Source: Photobacterium aquae (lineage in GTDB: Bacteria; Pseudomonadota; Gammaproteobacteria; Enterobacterales; Vibrionaceae). Taken from it: 64,000 nt of DNA. The stretch covers positions 1 to 64,000 of the forward strand of contig NZ_LDOT01000001.1 in NCBI RefSeq assembly GCF_001029445.1, given 5' to 3'. A model generated the notes under the pieces. That model was not told the origin of the DNA. It searched no databases and saw only the letters and a list, made by a program, of their open reading frames with translations. Made by a program: the position numbers and the translations under genes. The stretch's first letter is position 1, and every line of letters starts with the position of its first letter. Positions 20,712 through 30,043 of the stretch are shown piece after piece.

Positions 20712-21810
20712 TCACGATCTCTCCCGTCGCTGGCGACTTATCCTCGGCGGTCGCTTCCCGCAACAGCTCAATGCCGACGACACATACAAGGATGAATGCC
20801 TCGATGCGCTATATGGCCGCGAGTTTCAGGCCAGAATGCCGTGGAATCACATCGGCGGAAGGCAATCGGGGGCTCCGTGTCCGGTCGATTGGCTCAACAA
20901 AGTCCGCAAGGCCTTTCCCAAAGCCACCGCTGATATCCTGCAACGTCACGGACTAGACCATTACGGCCTGACAGAATTGTTGATGGACAAGGAACTGCTG
21001 CGCCAGCAAAAACCGAATATGGCACTGCTGGAGACCCTGCTGGCATACAAAGACAAGCTGCCAGAGAGCCTATCGCCAGAAATCGAGCGAATTATCAATA
21101 CCGTATGCGATGAACTCGAACAGGTACTGTCACAACCAGTACGCAGCATATTCAGCCGCCAGCGGATCCCGCTGACACAGTCGCGTCCGATGCCTCTCTC
21201 CTACACCGACTGGCAACGTACAATCAGCCGGAACCTGAAGCATTACCAGCCAGATAGCGACACCTTTATTCTGGAACGGCCTTTCTTCTACCAAACCCAG
21301 AACAACCAGATCCCGTGGGATATCTATCTGGTGATCGACCAGAGCGGCTCGATGCTCAATGCCTTGATCCATGCTTCGGTGATCGCCGCTATCTTCTGCC
21401 GCCTGCCGATGCTCAACGTCCGACTCTACCTATTCGATACCCGGGTCGTTGATTTCACCGAACAGGCCGATTCACCGCTCAATGTCCTACTCAACGTGCA
21501 AATGGGCGGGGGTACCGACATCGGCGGCGCGCTGGCCTTTACCCATAGCCAAATCGAACAGCCGCAACGCGCCATTGTTGTTCTGGTCAGCGACTTTGCC
21601 GAAGGGGGATCGCCGCACCTGCTCTACCAGACGGTCGAAAAAATGCAGCAAGACGGCATTATCCTCCTCGGCCTGACCGCCTTGGATCAGCACGGCAATG
21701 CCCAGTACAACAACTATGTCACCGAGCGGCTGCTTGCCAAAGGCATGCCAATAGCATCAATGACACCGGAAAACCTAAGCCAGTGGATTGCCGAGGTGAT
21801 CAAAAAATGA
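20704..21810 (+). CDS. yehP: vWA domain protein (YehP-like), MoxR partner
   Basis: The 368-residue protein has a C-terminal von Willebrand factor A domain with a complete metal-ion-dependent adhesion site: DQSGSM (DxSxS, about residue 213), the threonine in GGGTDIGGAL and the aspartate in LVSDFAEGG. The N-terminal 200 residues are helical. vWA proteins with an intact MIDAS act as substrate adaptors for MoxR ATPases, and the ATPase lies two genes upstream. The ATG overlaps the previous stop by eight bases and its own stop overlaps the next start as ATGA. No signal peptide is seen, so it is cytoplasmic. Confidence 0.9.
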   Translation: MTNHDLSRRWRLILGGRFPQQLNADDTYKDECLDALYGREFQARMPWNHIGGRQSGAPCPVDWLNKVRKAFPKATADILQRHGLDHYGLTELLMDKELLRQQKPNMALLETLLAYKDKLPESLSPEIERIINTVCDELEQVLSQPVRSIFSRQRIPLTQSRPMPLSYTDWQRTISRNLKHYQPDSDTFILERPFFYQTQNNQIPWDIYLVIDQSGSMLNALIHASVIAAIFCRLPMLNVRLYLFDTRVVDFTEQADSPLNVLLNVQMGGGTDIGGALAFTHSQIEQPQRAIVVLVSDFAEGGSPHLLYQTVEKMQQDGIILLGLTALDQHGNAQYNNYVTERLLAKGMPIASMTPENLSQWIAEVIKK

Positions 21811-23432
21811 CACTGCTAACCTGGACCCAGCAAATTACCGATGAGTTCCTACTAACCTGGACCAACCGAGGTATGCTGCGTCGCGCCAAAAAACAAGCGA
21901 CGGAAGCCGATGCATCGCAATGGCACATTGAAGACAATGCAATACGCGGGCAGATCGACAACTTCCAGATTGCCCTCGCAGCCCCGGAACTCTCGTCACT
22001 ACAATGTGACTGTGGCGCCCTTGAGCCCTGCAGCCACAAGGTTGCCTTCATTCTTGCACTGCAGGCACTGCCGGCCACCCAGCCAGATACCGCACCAGTG
22101 GCCTTTGAGCTGTCACCTTGGCTTCTCGAGCAGTATTCGGATCTCGAAGCCATTTTTGGCAAGAGCAAAAGCCAAAAAGCCTTGGCCAGCTGGCACAAAG
22201 GCGCAACCATCAAGCTACATGCCTCGGCCGATCATGCACTGGTCGATTGCCAAGTTGGCAAAAAAAACTATCAGATCTACCTGCCTGCCACCCTTAACTG
22301 GGACAATCTGGTTTGTTCCTGTCAGGAAAAGCAGTGCCAGCACCAAGCTCTGGCCATTGTCGGGTTATCTCTGCAAGAATCGAGATTTACCTTGCCTGCC
22401 GAGCAGCAGCAAACCCAGCTCAAGAAGGCACAGAAAGAAAAAATTCAGGACGTGGAACAGTGGGTATACCAACTGCTGGGCTACGGGCTCAAGAACGTCC
22501 TGCCGATCCAGCTAACACAAGGAGAGAGTTTCGTGACTGAGTTAGGCCAGCACGATCTCCCCAAAATTGCCAGCTTGCTAGGCAGGCTGTTACATACCCT
22601 CAATGGACTGACACAGCGCCATCTTACGGCTACAGCGGATATTGCCCTTGAGCAGATCGGCTTGTTACTGCGTTATCTGCAAGCGATACAGGCGGCCCCA
22701 AGCCACCTGCCCCTCCATCTACTGGCGGGCAGACACAAGCGGCAGTATACCGCTGCTGACCTGCAAGAAGTAATGGCCGTCAGCGCCGAGTACTGGCATA
22801 CCGAAGACGGAGCCAGAGGGTACCGCTTTTACCTTTATGAGCGGCGAACGACACGCTGGTACTCCATCAGCGAAGGGCGGAAGGCACATATGGATATAGG
22901 GTGGAACAACCATGCTGCCCTCAATAGCCAACGGCTGATAACGGCAGACAACAATACGATGGCCCTGTCGGATCTGGCTCTGCACAGCGTGGATTTGAGC
23001 GGCCAAATCAGCGAAGACCACTCGTTGAAAATAGACCGACTACTTTCGCAGCCGCAAGCGATCAGCTGGGAGTGCATCACAAGCGATCCGGCCTTGTCTG
23101 TCAAAGCGCAATGGCAACGACTGAGCGAGTCCTGCAAGCAGCCTTTTTTTGACCCGCTTACCGATGCCCTCGGCTGGATCATCACCGACAGCGACATGGA
23201 TATTGTTTGGCATCAGTACCAAGCCAATGGCAGTTGCACAGTCCAGACATCCTGCGGCAACAGCCTCTGCGTGAGCCTTAGTTCACACAGCCAAAAAGCG
23301 GCGGGATACAAAGGGGAGAAACTATTATTCGGTCGCTGGAACTTGGGCCTCGCATCAATTGGCTTTCAGGTGCTGGAAATCTTCACTCCTCGTGACTTCA
23401 ATGACAAGGCGGTAAAACATGCCAAGCCCTAA
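21807..23432 (+). CDS. yehQ: SWIM zinc-finger protein (YehQ-like) with two SWIM motifs
   Basis: The 541-residue product carries two SWIM-type motifs: CDCGALEPCSH at about residues 67-77 and CSCQEKQCQH at about 170-179, both CxC...CxH. SWIM fingers bind DNA or proteins. The rest has no recognised domain. The ATG at 21807 is used because it forms an ATGA overlap with the vWA stop; a GTG eight codons upstream is less likely. It belongs to the same tightly coupled operon. It may link the MoxR/vWA machine to nucleic acid, which is an inference. Confidence 0.85.
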   Translation: MTLLTWTQQITDEFLLTWTNRGMLRRAKKQATEADASQWHIEDNAIRGQIDNFQIALAAPELSSLQCDCGALEPCSHKVAFILALQALPATQPDTAPVAFELSPWLLEQYSDLEAIFGKSKSQKALASWHKGATIKLHASADHALVDCQVGKKNYQIYLPATLNWDNLVCSCQEKQCQHQALAIVGLSLQESRFTLPAEQQQTQLKKAQKEKIQDVEQWVYQLLGYGLKNVLPIQLTQGESFVTELGQHDLPKIASLLGRLLHTLNGLTQRHLTATADIALEQIGLLLRYLQAIQAAPSHLPLHLLAGRHKRQYTAADLQEVMAVSAEYWHTEDGARGYRFYLYERRTTRWYSISEGRKAHMDIGWNNHAALNSQRLITADNNTMALSDLALHSVDLSGQISEDHSLKIDRLLSQPQAISWECITSDPALSVKAQWQRLSESCKQPFFDPLTDALGWIITDSDMDIVWHQYQANGSCTVQTSCGNSLCVSLSSHSQKAAGYKGEKLLFGRWNLGLASIGFQVLEIFTPRDFNDKAVKHAKP

Positions 23433-23709
23433 CCTAAACGCGTTTTTCAGCCAATGGCAGCACATAGCCCAAATAGTCTGCCAGCAGGGGATCGACAATC
23501 TCACGCCGTCAATCCGCTTACAGATTCAACGCTGGCAGCAAGATGCCGAGTTACTGGGACTGGCAGAAATCCTTCCCCTCAGCCAGCAATTAACCACCGA
23601 TGCCGATCACAGCCCCCATTCGGCCCGGGCTTTCGCTCAACTGCTGGTACTGATGCAGGCCCTCGAACGATCGGCCATCAGCTGGAAGCTATCTCAACCT
23701 ATCGAGTAG
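23419..23709 (+). CDS. Small orphan protein at the end of the MoxR/vWA operon
   Basis: The 96-residue product overlaps the SWIM gene by 14 bases, and a terminator follows within 70 bases, so it is the last gene of the operon. It looks helical and acidic at the end, with no transmembrane segment, signal peptide or motif I recognise. Tight overlap and a sensible length make it likely to be real. I do not know of a counterpart in the E. coli yeh locus. Confidence 0.65.
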   Translation: MPSPNLNAFFSQWQHIAQIVCQQGIDNLTPSIRLQIQRWQQDAELLGLAEILPLSQQLTTDADHSPHSARAFAQLLVLMQALERSAISWKLSQPIE

Positions 23710-23775
23710 CCCAAAACCCAGCCCAAAAACAATTCAGTCCCAATCCAACCAAACCACTACGCAAAACCACTACGC

Positions 23776-23804
23776 AAAAAGGAGCGCTAAGAGCGCTCCT
23801 TTTG
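23776..23804 (+). terminator. Terminator of the MoxR/vWA operon
   Basis: AGGAGCGC and GCGCTCCT form the stem around TAAGA, with A- and T-runs on both sides. It ends the plus-strand operon and can serve the convergent eptA-like gene. Just upstream, AACCACTACGCAAA occurs twice in tandem (about 23753-23780). Confidence 0.88.
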
Positions 23805-23866
23805 ATTGATACATTGTCTAAACCACATATAGCCAGCGACAGATAGAGCCCAGCGGCTATATCAAG

Positions 23867-25501
23867 CTATGAACGGCACCTCGAAAAGATGTCCTGATCT
23901 TGTCTGTATTCGCTCGTCTGCACGTCCATAAGCCCTAACAGTGAATCAAACACATTGTCATGAGAAAACGGCTGATCTTTCCCTAATTTTCGAAGACATT
24001 GCTCATCAAGGTTTTTCTGCTGGTAGAAATCCTCCGAAAACCACATCAACAAAGGTACGTGTGTCTGCTCTTTGGGAGCGATAGCATAAGGCATCCCGTG
24101 GAGGTACACGCCGTCTTCGCCTAAAGACTCACCATGATCCGAAATATAGATCAAGCCAACGTTATATTTATCTGTCAGCCCTTTTAAATCCTTGATGGCT
24201 TCAGAGATAAAATAATCCGCAAACAAAATCGTATTATCATACGTGTTGATTAATTCTTCATTGGTACAATTTTCAATATCCGCACGTTGACAGTCCGGTA
24301 AGAACTTTCGGTGTTCCTTGGGATAGCGTTCATAATATGTCGGCCCATGACCACCTGAAATATGATAGAAAATAATATTATTTTTATCTAAATCCTTAGT
24401 ATCTTCAGCAAAGTTTTCAAGTAGTGCGGTATCATAACAATTATCCGAATTACATAATGGATCTGTATCATCCGGCATTAAGGTCATTTTCTTAATATGA
24501 TGAGCAACGCCTTTATCCCCGCCATCATGCTCTCGCCATACCGAACGAATCCCCGCCCGAGACATAATATCGACGACATTATCTTGGTTGTATGCTTTTT
24601 CCTTACTGTAGTTACTGCGGTTCATATTGGAAAACATACAAGGAACTGAGACTGCCGTGGCGGTACCACAGGATGTTACATGGCTAAAGAATATGGGGTC
24701 ATGCACCGATGTATGCGCATTGGTCGGCTTGCCATAACCATAATATTGGTAGTTAAAGACACGGGCCGTCTCGCCCAAGACAAAAACCAACAACGTCGGT
24801 TTCTCTGCCTGCCTAGCCGCCTCGGACTGTTTGGCATCAGTGCCAATTTGCTGATAAACCACGGGCTCTTTAATATAGGTGTCATTGATATAATTTGCCG
24901 TTGACCACACGTACTCGGTCGGAATAATCAGTTTCTTGAGCTGATGATTATTGCGCCCGACCGATGCATAATCTTTATAGTAAAACGCAGCAATGACCCC
25001 GATAATGACCAGCGAGATCCCCATCCCGACCACTTTCCACAGAAGGAAATTCTTAACGCCAGGGTATTCAAGTTTTGCCATCGCCAACAATATTGCTGGA
25101 ACTAACCCCATCAATACAAACCAGACGATAGAATAGAGACTCAAATAGCTAGTTGCCTCTCCCATATTCGTCTCGAATACATTTTCAACCATCCCATAAT
25201 CAACATATACCCCATAACTAAACATGGCATAACTGACTAATGCAGATGTGAGCAACAGGAAAATAAAAAATGGCTTGGCAATATACGGCCAGTTAAAAAT
25301 TTGAAAGATAAAATTAAATGCAGCAAAGAAAAACAAAGGAATCGATAAAACAAATCCAATTTTTACACTTTCCAAGCCATGAAAAATAGTAAAAAACTCA
25401 CGAACTATAGGCACATTAACAACAATGACATAATACAGTGCCATTAATACAGGAAGCCTATTAAGCGAAACCCTTGTATTCACTTTTAGATTTTGGAACA
25501 T
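23867..25501 (-). CDS. eptA: Phosphoethanolamine transferase, EptA-like
   Basis: The 544-residue inner-membrane enzyme has about five N-terminal transmembrane segments (residues 15-175) and a periplasmic sulfatase-fold domain. The nucleophile threonine lies in SCGTATAVSVPCMFS (second Thr, about residue 283). Metal-site segments are GETAR, DNTILFADYF, YISDHGESLGEDG and YLHGMPYAIAP. The family moves phosphoethanolamine from phosphatidylethanolamine to lipid A phosphates and lowers binding of polymyxin-type peptides. The upstream DNA is AT-rich and no two-component genes flank it, so PmrAB-type control cannot be claimed. MCR enzymes belong to the same family, but the chromosomal setting argues for an intrinsic eptA. 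Confidence 0.93.
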   Translation of the reverse strand: MFQNLKVNTRVSLNRLPVLMALYYVIVVNVPIVREFFTIFHGLESVKIGFVLSIPLFFFAAFNFIFQIFNWPYIAKPFFIFLLLTSALVSYAMFSYGVYVDYGMVENVFETNMGEATSYLSLYSIVWFVLMGLVPAILLAMAKLEYPGVKNFLLWKVVGMGISLVIIGVIAAFYYKDYASVGRNNHQLKKLIIPTEYVWSTANYINDTYIKEPVVYQQIGTDAKQSEAARQAEKPTLLVFVLGETARVFNYQYYGYGKPTNAHTSVHDPIFFSHVTSCGTATAVSVPCMFSNMNRSNYSKEKAYNQDNVVDIMSRAGIRSVWREHDGGDKGVAHHIKKMTLMPDDTDPLCNSDNCYDTALLENFAEDTKDLDKNNIIFYHISGGHGPTYYERYPKEHRKFLPDCQRADIENCTNEELINTYDNTILFADYFISEAIKDLKGLTDKYNVGLIYISDHGESLGEDGVYLHGMPYAIAPKEQTHVPLLMWFSEDFYQQKNLDEQCLRKLGKDQPFSHDNVFDSLLGLMDVQTSEYRQDQDIFSRCRS

Positions 25502-25666
25502 AATTTAATCTTTGAATTTATCAAGTAAGCCTAAGACATAGCTATTTACTCATAGTTCAAAATAATTATAGATAATTTTATCACTTCAACAAATTATGAA
25601 AACCATCAAATAACAAACAAGTTGTATATTGATGTTTATTCTGTGCCTATATATTTAGGCATGAAA

Positions 25667-25697
25667 TAAAAAAGCCCGCGACATTGCGCGGGCTTTT
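25667..25697 (-). terminator. Terminator of dbpA
   Basis: AAAGCCCGCG and CGCGGGCTTT form a ten-base GC-rich stem. The A-run on the plus strand supplies a U-run on the minus strand. It lies 23 bases past the dbpA stop. Confidence 0.92.
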
Positions 25698-25719
25698 CAC
25701 GAAAAATCAGGATAAATGA

Positions 25720-27108
25720 TTAACCGCGGATAACACGAACTCGGAATGAGCGACCTTTCATCTTTCCGTTTTCGATTTTCTTAAGGGCAAATTTTGCAAC
25801 ATCGCTATTCACGGCGACGTAGGCTGCCATATCAAACACATTGATCTTGCCAACCTGATCCCCTCGGATACCGTTCTCGCCTGTCAGAGCACCAAGAATA
25901 TCACCCGGACGCAATTTCTGCTTCTTGCCACCTGAAATCTGCAATGTTGTCATATGCGGGTACATCGGCGGCTGATCCAGCAAGTGCATCGGTGGCAGAG
26001 CCTCGCCCTCAATAGTCTTGTCGAGGTAATCCTCCAGCAGAGCGACCTTGTAATGCTCTTTATCGCTAAAGAACGAGCAAGCCACACCCTTGCTGCCGGC
26101 ACGGCCAGTACGGCCGATACGGTGAATATGCACTTCGGTGTCGCGCGCTAGGTGGTAGTTAATCACGCAATCAAGCGCGTCGACATCCAAGCCACGGGCC
26201 GCAACATCTGTTGCCACCAGCACCGAGGTACTCTTGTTGGCAAAACGCACCAATGTCTGATCACGCTCGCGCTGCTCCAAATCGCCATGCAATGCCACAG
26301 CACTGAAACCGTAACGCTCAAGCTCGTCGGCGACATCTTGGGTTTCAATCTTGGTATTACAAAATACCACTGTCGACTCAGGGCGATGTTTGGCCAGCAA
26401 CAGGCGCAGCGCCGTCATTCGATCTTCGTTGCTATCAACATGGTAGAAATGCTGATCGATGCTGCTGTCATCATGGGTTGATTCAACCTTCACCATCACT
26501 GGCTGGAACATAATACGGCTGGCAACCGATTCAATCTGCTTTGGATAAGTAGCACTGAACAGCAGGGTCTGGCGCTTGGCAGGAGCCGCATCAACAATCG
26601 CATCTAGCGAGTCTTGGAAGCCCATCTCAAGCATACGGTCTGCTTCATCAAGCACTAGCAAATTAAGATCATCAAGCGACAAGAAACCTTTGCGTACATG
26701 CTCTTCAATACGGCCCGGCGTACCGACAATAATATGCGCGCCATGCTCCAGCGAGCCAATCTGCGGGCCAAACGGCATACCACCGCAAAGCGTCAGCACT
26801 TTGATGTTGTGAATAGAACGCGCCAGCTTGCGAATTTCCTTGGCAACCTGATCCGCCAATTCACGGGTCGGACACAGTACCAGAGACTGAACCCGGAAAC
26901 GCTTCACATTCAGGTGCTCAAGCAGACCCAAACCGAATGCCGCCGTTTTGCCTGAACCGGTCTTGCCCTGTGCAATCACATCCTTGCCTTCCAGAATCGG
27001 CGGCAGGCTCTGTGACTGAATCGGTGTCATTGATTCGTAGCCAAGGGTAGCCAGGTTGGCAACAAGCTCCGGTTTTAGGTTCAAAGTTGAAAACGCGTTT
27101 TTGCTCAC
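25720..27108 (-). CDS. dbpA: ATP-dependent RNA helicase DbpA
   Basis: The 462-residue DEAD-box helicase has motif I GKTGSGKT, motif II LVLDEADRM, motif III SAT and motif VI HRIGRTGRAG. The C-terminal domain (KLRPGDILGALTGENGIRGDQVGKINVFD...) is the DbpA RNA-binding domain that recognises hairpin 92 of 23S rRNA; the enzyme acts in large-subunit assembly. Length matches E. coli DbpA (457). The start codon is GTG with AGGA eight bases upstream. It is a single-gene unit with its own terminator. Confidence 0.96.
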   Translation of the reverse strand: MSKNAFSTLNLKPELVANLATLGYESMTPIQSQSLPPILEGKDVIAQGKTGSGKTAAFGLGLLEHLNVKRFRVQSLVLCPTRELADQVAKEIRKLARSIHNIKVLTLCGGMPFGPQIGSLEHGAHIIVGTPGRIEEHVRKGFLSLDDLNLLVLDEADRMLEMGFQDSLDAIVDAAPAKRQTLLFSATYPKQIESVASRIMFQPVMVKVESTHDDSSIDQHFYHVDSNEDRMTALRLLLAKHRPESTVVFCNTKIETQDVADELERYGFSAVALHGDLEQRERDQTLVRFANKSTSVLVATDVAARGLDVDALDCVINYHLARDTEVHIHRIGRTGRAGSKGVACSFFSDKEHYKVALLEDYLDKTIEGEALPPMHLLDQPPMYPHMTTLQISGGKKQKLRPGDILGALTGENGIRGDQVGKINVFDMAAYVAVNSDVAKFALKKIENGKMKGRSFRVRVIRG

Positions 27109-27278
27109 AGAAGGTATCCTGTCATGCCTTCACAGGCAGCAGCGCTACCTCAAGGCCAAATAAAATAGGGCATTAGCAGCAGGGTCATCATCATTTGCCT
27201 GCCACCACAAGGGCTGCGACACTAACAGTCTTCATCACAAAAAGCAAAGCCCCTCACAGGGTAACATCAGAATTCAGG

Positions 27279-28703
27279 CTACCAGCCGCGCTCGCCGCCG
27301 CCAAAACGATAAATCAACTGGCCGACAAAGCTATCATCGTGGCTCCCCAACTTACCGCTATAGTAATGTACCCAGTCAGCTTGCAGTGCCCAGTTAGGGG
27401 AAAGCTGGTAATGCAGACCTAAGCCAGCATTAACCTGAAAGGAAGTGGTATCCCGATCCTGATCAAGCAGGCTCTCCCCAATCCCCCCTGTCACATAGGG
27501 GCGCAGGGGTTGGTCGGCCCCAAAATAATACTGCAGATCGAAACTGTAGTTCTCATAGGTCATGGCCTCGCCAGTCTGGAGGCTGCGGGTATCCGCTCGG
27601 GTATAACTCAACCGGGATGAAAAATTAGCGGTGTAATACAAGCCAAGACTGGCTGTCGGCGCCCAAACGCTCTCTACCCCCCACTTGGTATCCAAATCCA
27701 AGTAGCGCCCCCCGACACTGATCCCGACAATGCCAAAATCAACCGGATCAACCACTGACATTGGCGATGTATGGGTATAGCGTCGCTGCAATGCCTGTCG
27801 GGCCTCACCATCACCGAATTGGTAACTAAGCCGTAGTGTCAACTGGGTATCGCTGCCCCCACCTGCGACAGGCACTTCCTGAAAACCTAGATACCCAGTA
27901 CCTGCTTTGATCAGATCACGCCCAAGCCAATGGTTGATCCCACGACCTATCGTGTCGACAGGATCCAATAGGAACAGGGTGGTATTGCCTACCCACTCCG
28001 ATCCCCAGACCTTGCCCCCACCCAGAATGATCTCCCGCTCTTTGTTAAACGCCCACTCGCCATATACCCAGCCCAGCACAGGTGTCACCACCAAATCCTG
28101 TACCGCCGGGATCTCGGCAAATGCCTCGACGCCATACTCCCAATAAAACGTCGACATCATGAACGAGTAAACAAAGGCATCCCATTGGCGATAACCTGAC
28201 TTGCGTGCAATCTGGTAGTACACCCCGCCGAAATAGGGATGACCAATATAGTTGATATACCAAACATCCCGATCCCAGACGGGGCCGTGGCGGACGTTGT
28301 CCCACCACTTTTCCAGCAATCTGTCATCGCTCTTATCCCAGTTGGTTAAATCACTCGGCAACAAGGCAATGAATCCGGCAACCCCGACCCCATACCAGAA
28401 AATTGACTTTGTCTGCGACCACAGCCGTTCTTCATCCTCGCCGTTTTCGGCCGAAAACAGAGAAACCCGGTACGGTGAGTGATAAACGGCCGCATCATGG
28501 GCTTCCTGCTCCCACACACTATTGCTTCCCGAAGGCACGGCATACACCGAGGTTAATGGCACGACATCCGTTGCTGGCTCGTGAGCCGAGACGCCCCCAC
28601 TCATCAGCCATCCCAATACCGATAACAGTAAAAAAGGCAGACGTGCTCTCCTGCTCAGCGAATGCTGATAGAAACAATAAAGAAACCGCTCGGCCCGAAC
28701 CAT
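27279..28703 (-). CDS. DUF3943 envelope protein
   Basis: The 474-residue product begins with a basic leader and a hydrophobic segment ending ...GGVSAHE, a likely signal peptide. The middle (FNKEREIILGGGKVWGSEWVGNTTLFLLDPVDTIGRGINHWLG) fits the DUF3943 family. The C-terminal third alternates aromatic and polar residues and ends in LIYRFGGGERGW, which suggests an outer-membrane beta-barrel. The ATG at 28703 is chosen because AAGGA lies seven bases before it; a more upstream ATG would add 31 residues. It is 89 bases downstream of the hydrolase gene on the same strand and may be cotranscribed. Function unknown. Confidence 0.78.
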   Translation of the reverse strand: MVRAERFLYCFYQHSLSRRARLPFLLLSVLGWLMSGGVSAHEPATDVVPLTSVYAVPSGSNSVWEQEAHDAAVYHSPYRVSLFSAENGEDEERLWSQTKSIFWYGVGVAGFIALLPSDLTNWDKSDDRLLEKWWDNVRHGPVWDRDVWYINYIGHPYFGGVYYQIARKSGYRQWDAFVYSFMMSTFYWEYGVEAFAEIPAVQDLVVTPVLGWVYGEWAFNKEREIILGGGKVWGSEWVGNTTLFLLDPVDTIGRGINHWLGRDLIKAGTGYLGFQEVPVAGGGSDTQLTLRLSYQFGDGEARQALQRRYTHTSPMSVVDPVDFGIVGISVGGRYLDLDTKWGVESVWAPTASLGLYYTANFSSRLSYTRADTRSLQTGEAMTYENYSFDLQYYFGADQPLRPYVTGGIGESLLDQDRDTTSFQVNAGLGLHYQLSPNWALQADWVHYYSGKLGSHDDSFVGQLIYRFGGGERGW

Positions 28704-28792
28704 GTCAAATCCTTGCTTGCACTCATAAAAAAGGAGTATAGACAGAGGATTATGCTCACGTTGCCTCAAGGTGCAGGATTGTGAACAACTCA

Positions 28793-29641
28793 TCACGATT
28801 TAGACAATGCAACTAGCCAGTCCCGTATATATTCACATACTGGTACGACGTTGTCCTCAACCGGTATGGCATGCCCCATCGGGTCGAAAAATTTAGGTTC
28901 AACGCCATAAAAAGCCGCCGTTGCCCGAACTTCAGACTCAGGCACCAACTTATCCTGCATCGCCCCAATCACGGCTGTTGCCAACGGCGAAGGCTCCGTG
29001 ACTGCCGACGAATCTATAAACAGACGCAAATCCTCACCGACGACATCGGATAACAAGGCATCCAACTGGGCAGGTTCCGGAGTGCCAGCAAATAAGGCCG
29101 ATGCCAGCACCGATTGATACAGCGGGTTAAGCAAAGCCAACTTGGGCATTGCCATCACCTGACCCAACACCATCGACAGCTGGGGATTGCCCAACCACAG
29201 TGTCTGCGTCAAATGATGAAACCCTTTCGGCGGCACCGACGCCAGCAAGAGCATCCCCTTGAGCGTATCGCTGCCGATCTCTGGCTGACCACTGGCATGC
29301 TGCACAACCAGCCCGCCCAAAGAATAGCCAGCAACCACCACGGGTTGATTTTCTTGCTGGTAAACATATTGGATAAAGCCCGCGACATCTTCCACATGGT
29401 CGCGAAACGGCACGTTGGAATAACCACAATGGCTCTGCCCGTGCCCCCTCATGCTCAGTGAGTAGACGGTAAATCCCCAACTCGACAGCAAGGGCATCAT
29501 ATGATGGGTAAACAGCTTCCCGCTACTGAGGATCCCATGAATGAAAATTATCGGGGGATACTTGCCCGCATCACTGCCCTCTGCTGGAGAGAAATAGTAT
29601 TCCAACTCACCGTCCTTGCCTGACCACATTCCCTTATCCAT
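28793..29641 (-). CDS. Alpha/beta hydrolase
   Basis: The 282-residue protein has an alpha/beta hydrolase fold. The oxyanion region is FIHGILSSG, the nucleophile elbow is GYSLGG and the likely catalytic histidine is in DPMGHAIP near the end. SMRGHGQS matches the usual segment after strand 4. The ATG at 29641 follows a strong GGAGGAGG ribosome-binding site; a longer frame upstream lacks one. No signal peptide is present, so it is probably cytoplasmic. It resembles monoacylglycerol lipase-like or lysophospholipase-like enzymes, but the substrate is not readable. Confidence 0.87.
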   Translation of the reverse strand: MDKGMWSGKDGELEYYFSPAEGSDAGKYPPIIFIHGILSSGKLFTHHMMPLLSSWGFTVYSLSMRGHGQSHCGYSNVPFRDHVEDVAGFIQYVYQQENQPVVVAGYSLGGLVVQHASGQPEIGSDTLKGMLLLASVPPKGFHHLTQTLWLGNPQLSMVLGQVMAMPKLALLNPLYQSVLASALFAGTPEPAQLDALLSDVVGEDLRLFIDSSAVTEPSPLATAVIGAMQDKLVPESEVRATAAFYGVEPKFFDPMGHAIPVEDNVVPVCEYIRDWLVALSKS

Positions 29642-30043
29642 AGCGCCTCCTCCGACATTGATTACCCAATACGATAATTGATGATAAAAAGGAATTATTC
29701 CTAACGGGATTTCATATTTTTGAAAGCGGCTATAAATCAAAGAGAAACAACAAAGAAGCAACATCACAAAATGGTGGTTCTGTCTCGCCTTTATCCCTGA
29801 TCTGAAGCCAATCGCAAGCAGGGGTCAAACAAAGATACCCTCAAGGCATAGCTTATTTGAAGTCATACCAAGTGCCAATTTACAGGCATATGGCGATTAG
29901 TAAGCACTCACAACAAGACGAAATATCAACCAGAGAACATCGACAATTATTATTAACTTGATGCATATCAAGATTGTGAATTCAAGCACAATTATGATCC
30001 CATCTATCCAAGCCAGCCATAAACAGAGAAAGAATCGACAACC
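29642..30043. other. Divergent promoter region of hydrolase and diguanylate cyclase genes
   Basis: These 402 bases hold no gene. The recognisable element is the FNR-like palindrome at 29958-29971. The remainder shows no further structure I can support. Confidence 0.55.
29958..29971 (+). promoter_or_regulatory. Perfect FNR-type binding site
   Basis: TTGATGCATATCAA matches the FNR consensus TTGAT-N4-ATCAA at every defined position. It lies 72 bases upstream of the diguanylate cyclase start codon, a place compatible with activation of that gene. CRP shares a similar half-site, but the TTGAT halves favour FNR. Confidence 0.7.

Noticed and set aside
23753..23780. Tandem repeat as a possible CRISPR or integron site
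   Set aside because: Only two 14-base copies are present with no spacers and no recombination-site structure.
23867..25501. Mobile colistin resistance (mcr) gene
   Set aside because: The family is shared, but there is no transposase, insertion sequence or plasmid gene nearby; a chromosomal eptA is simpler.
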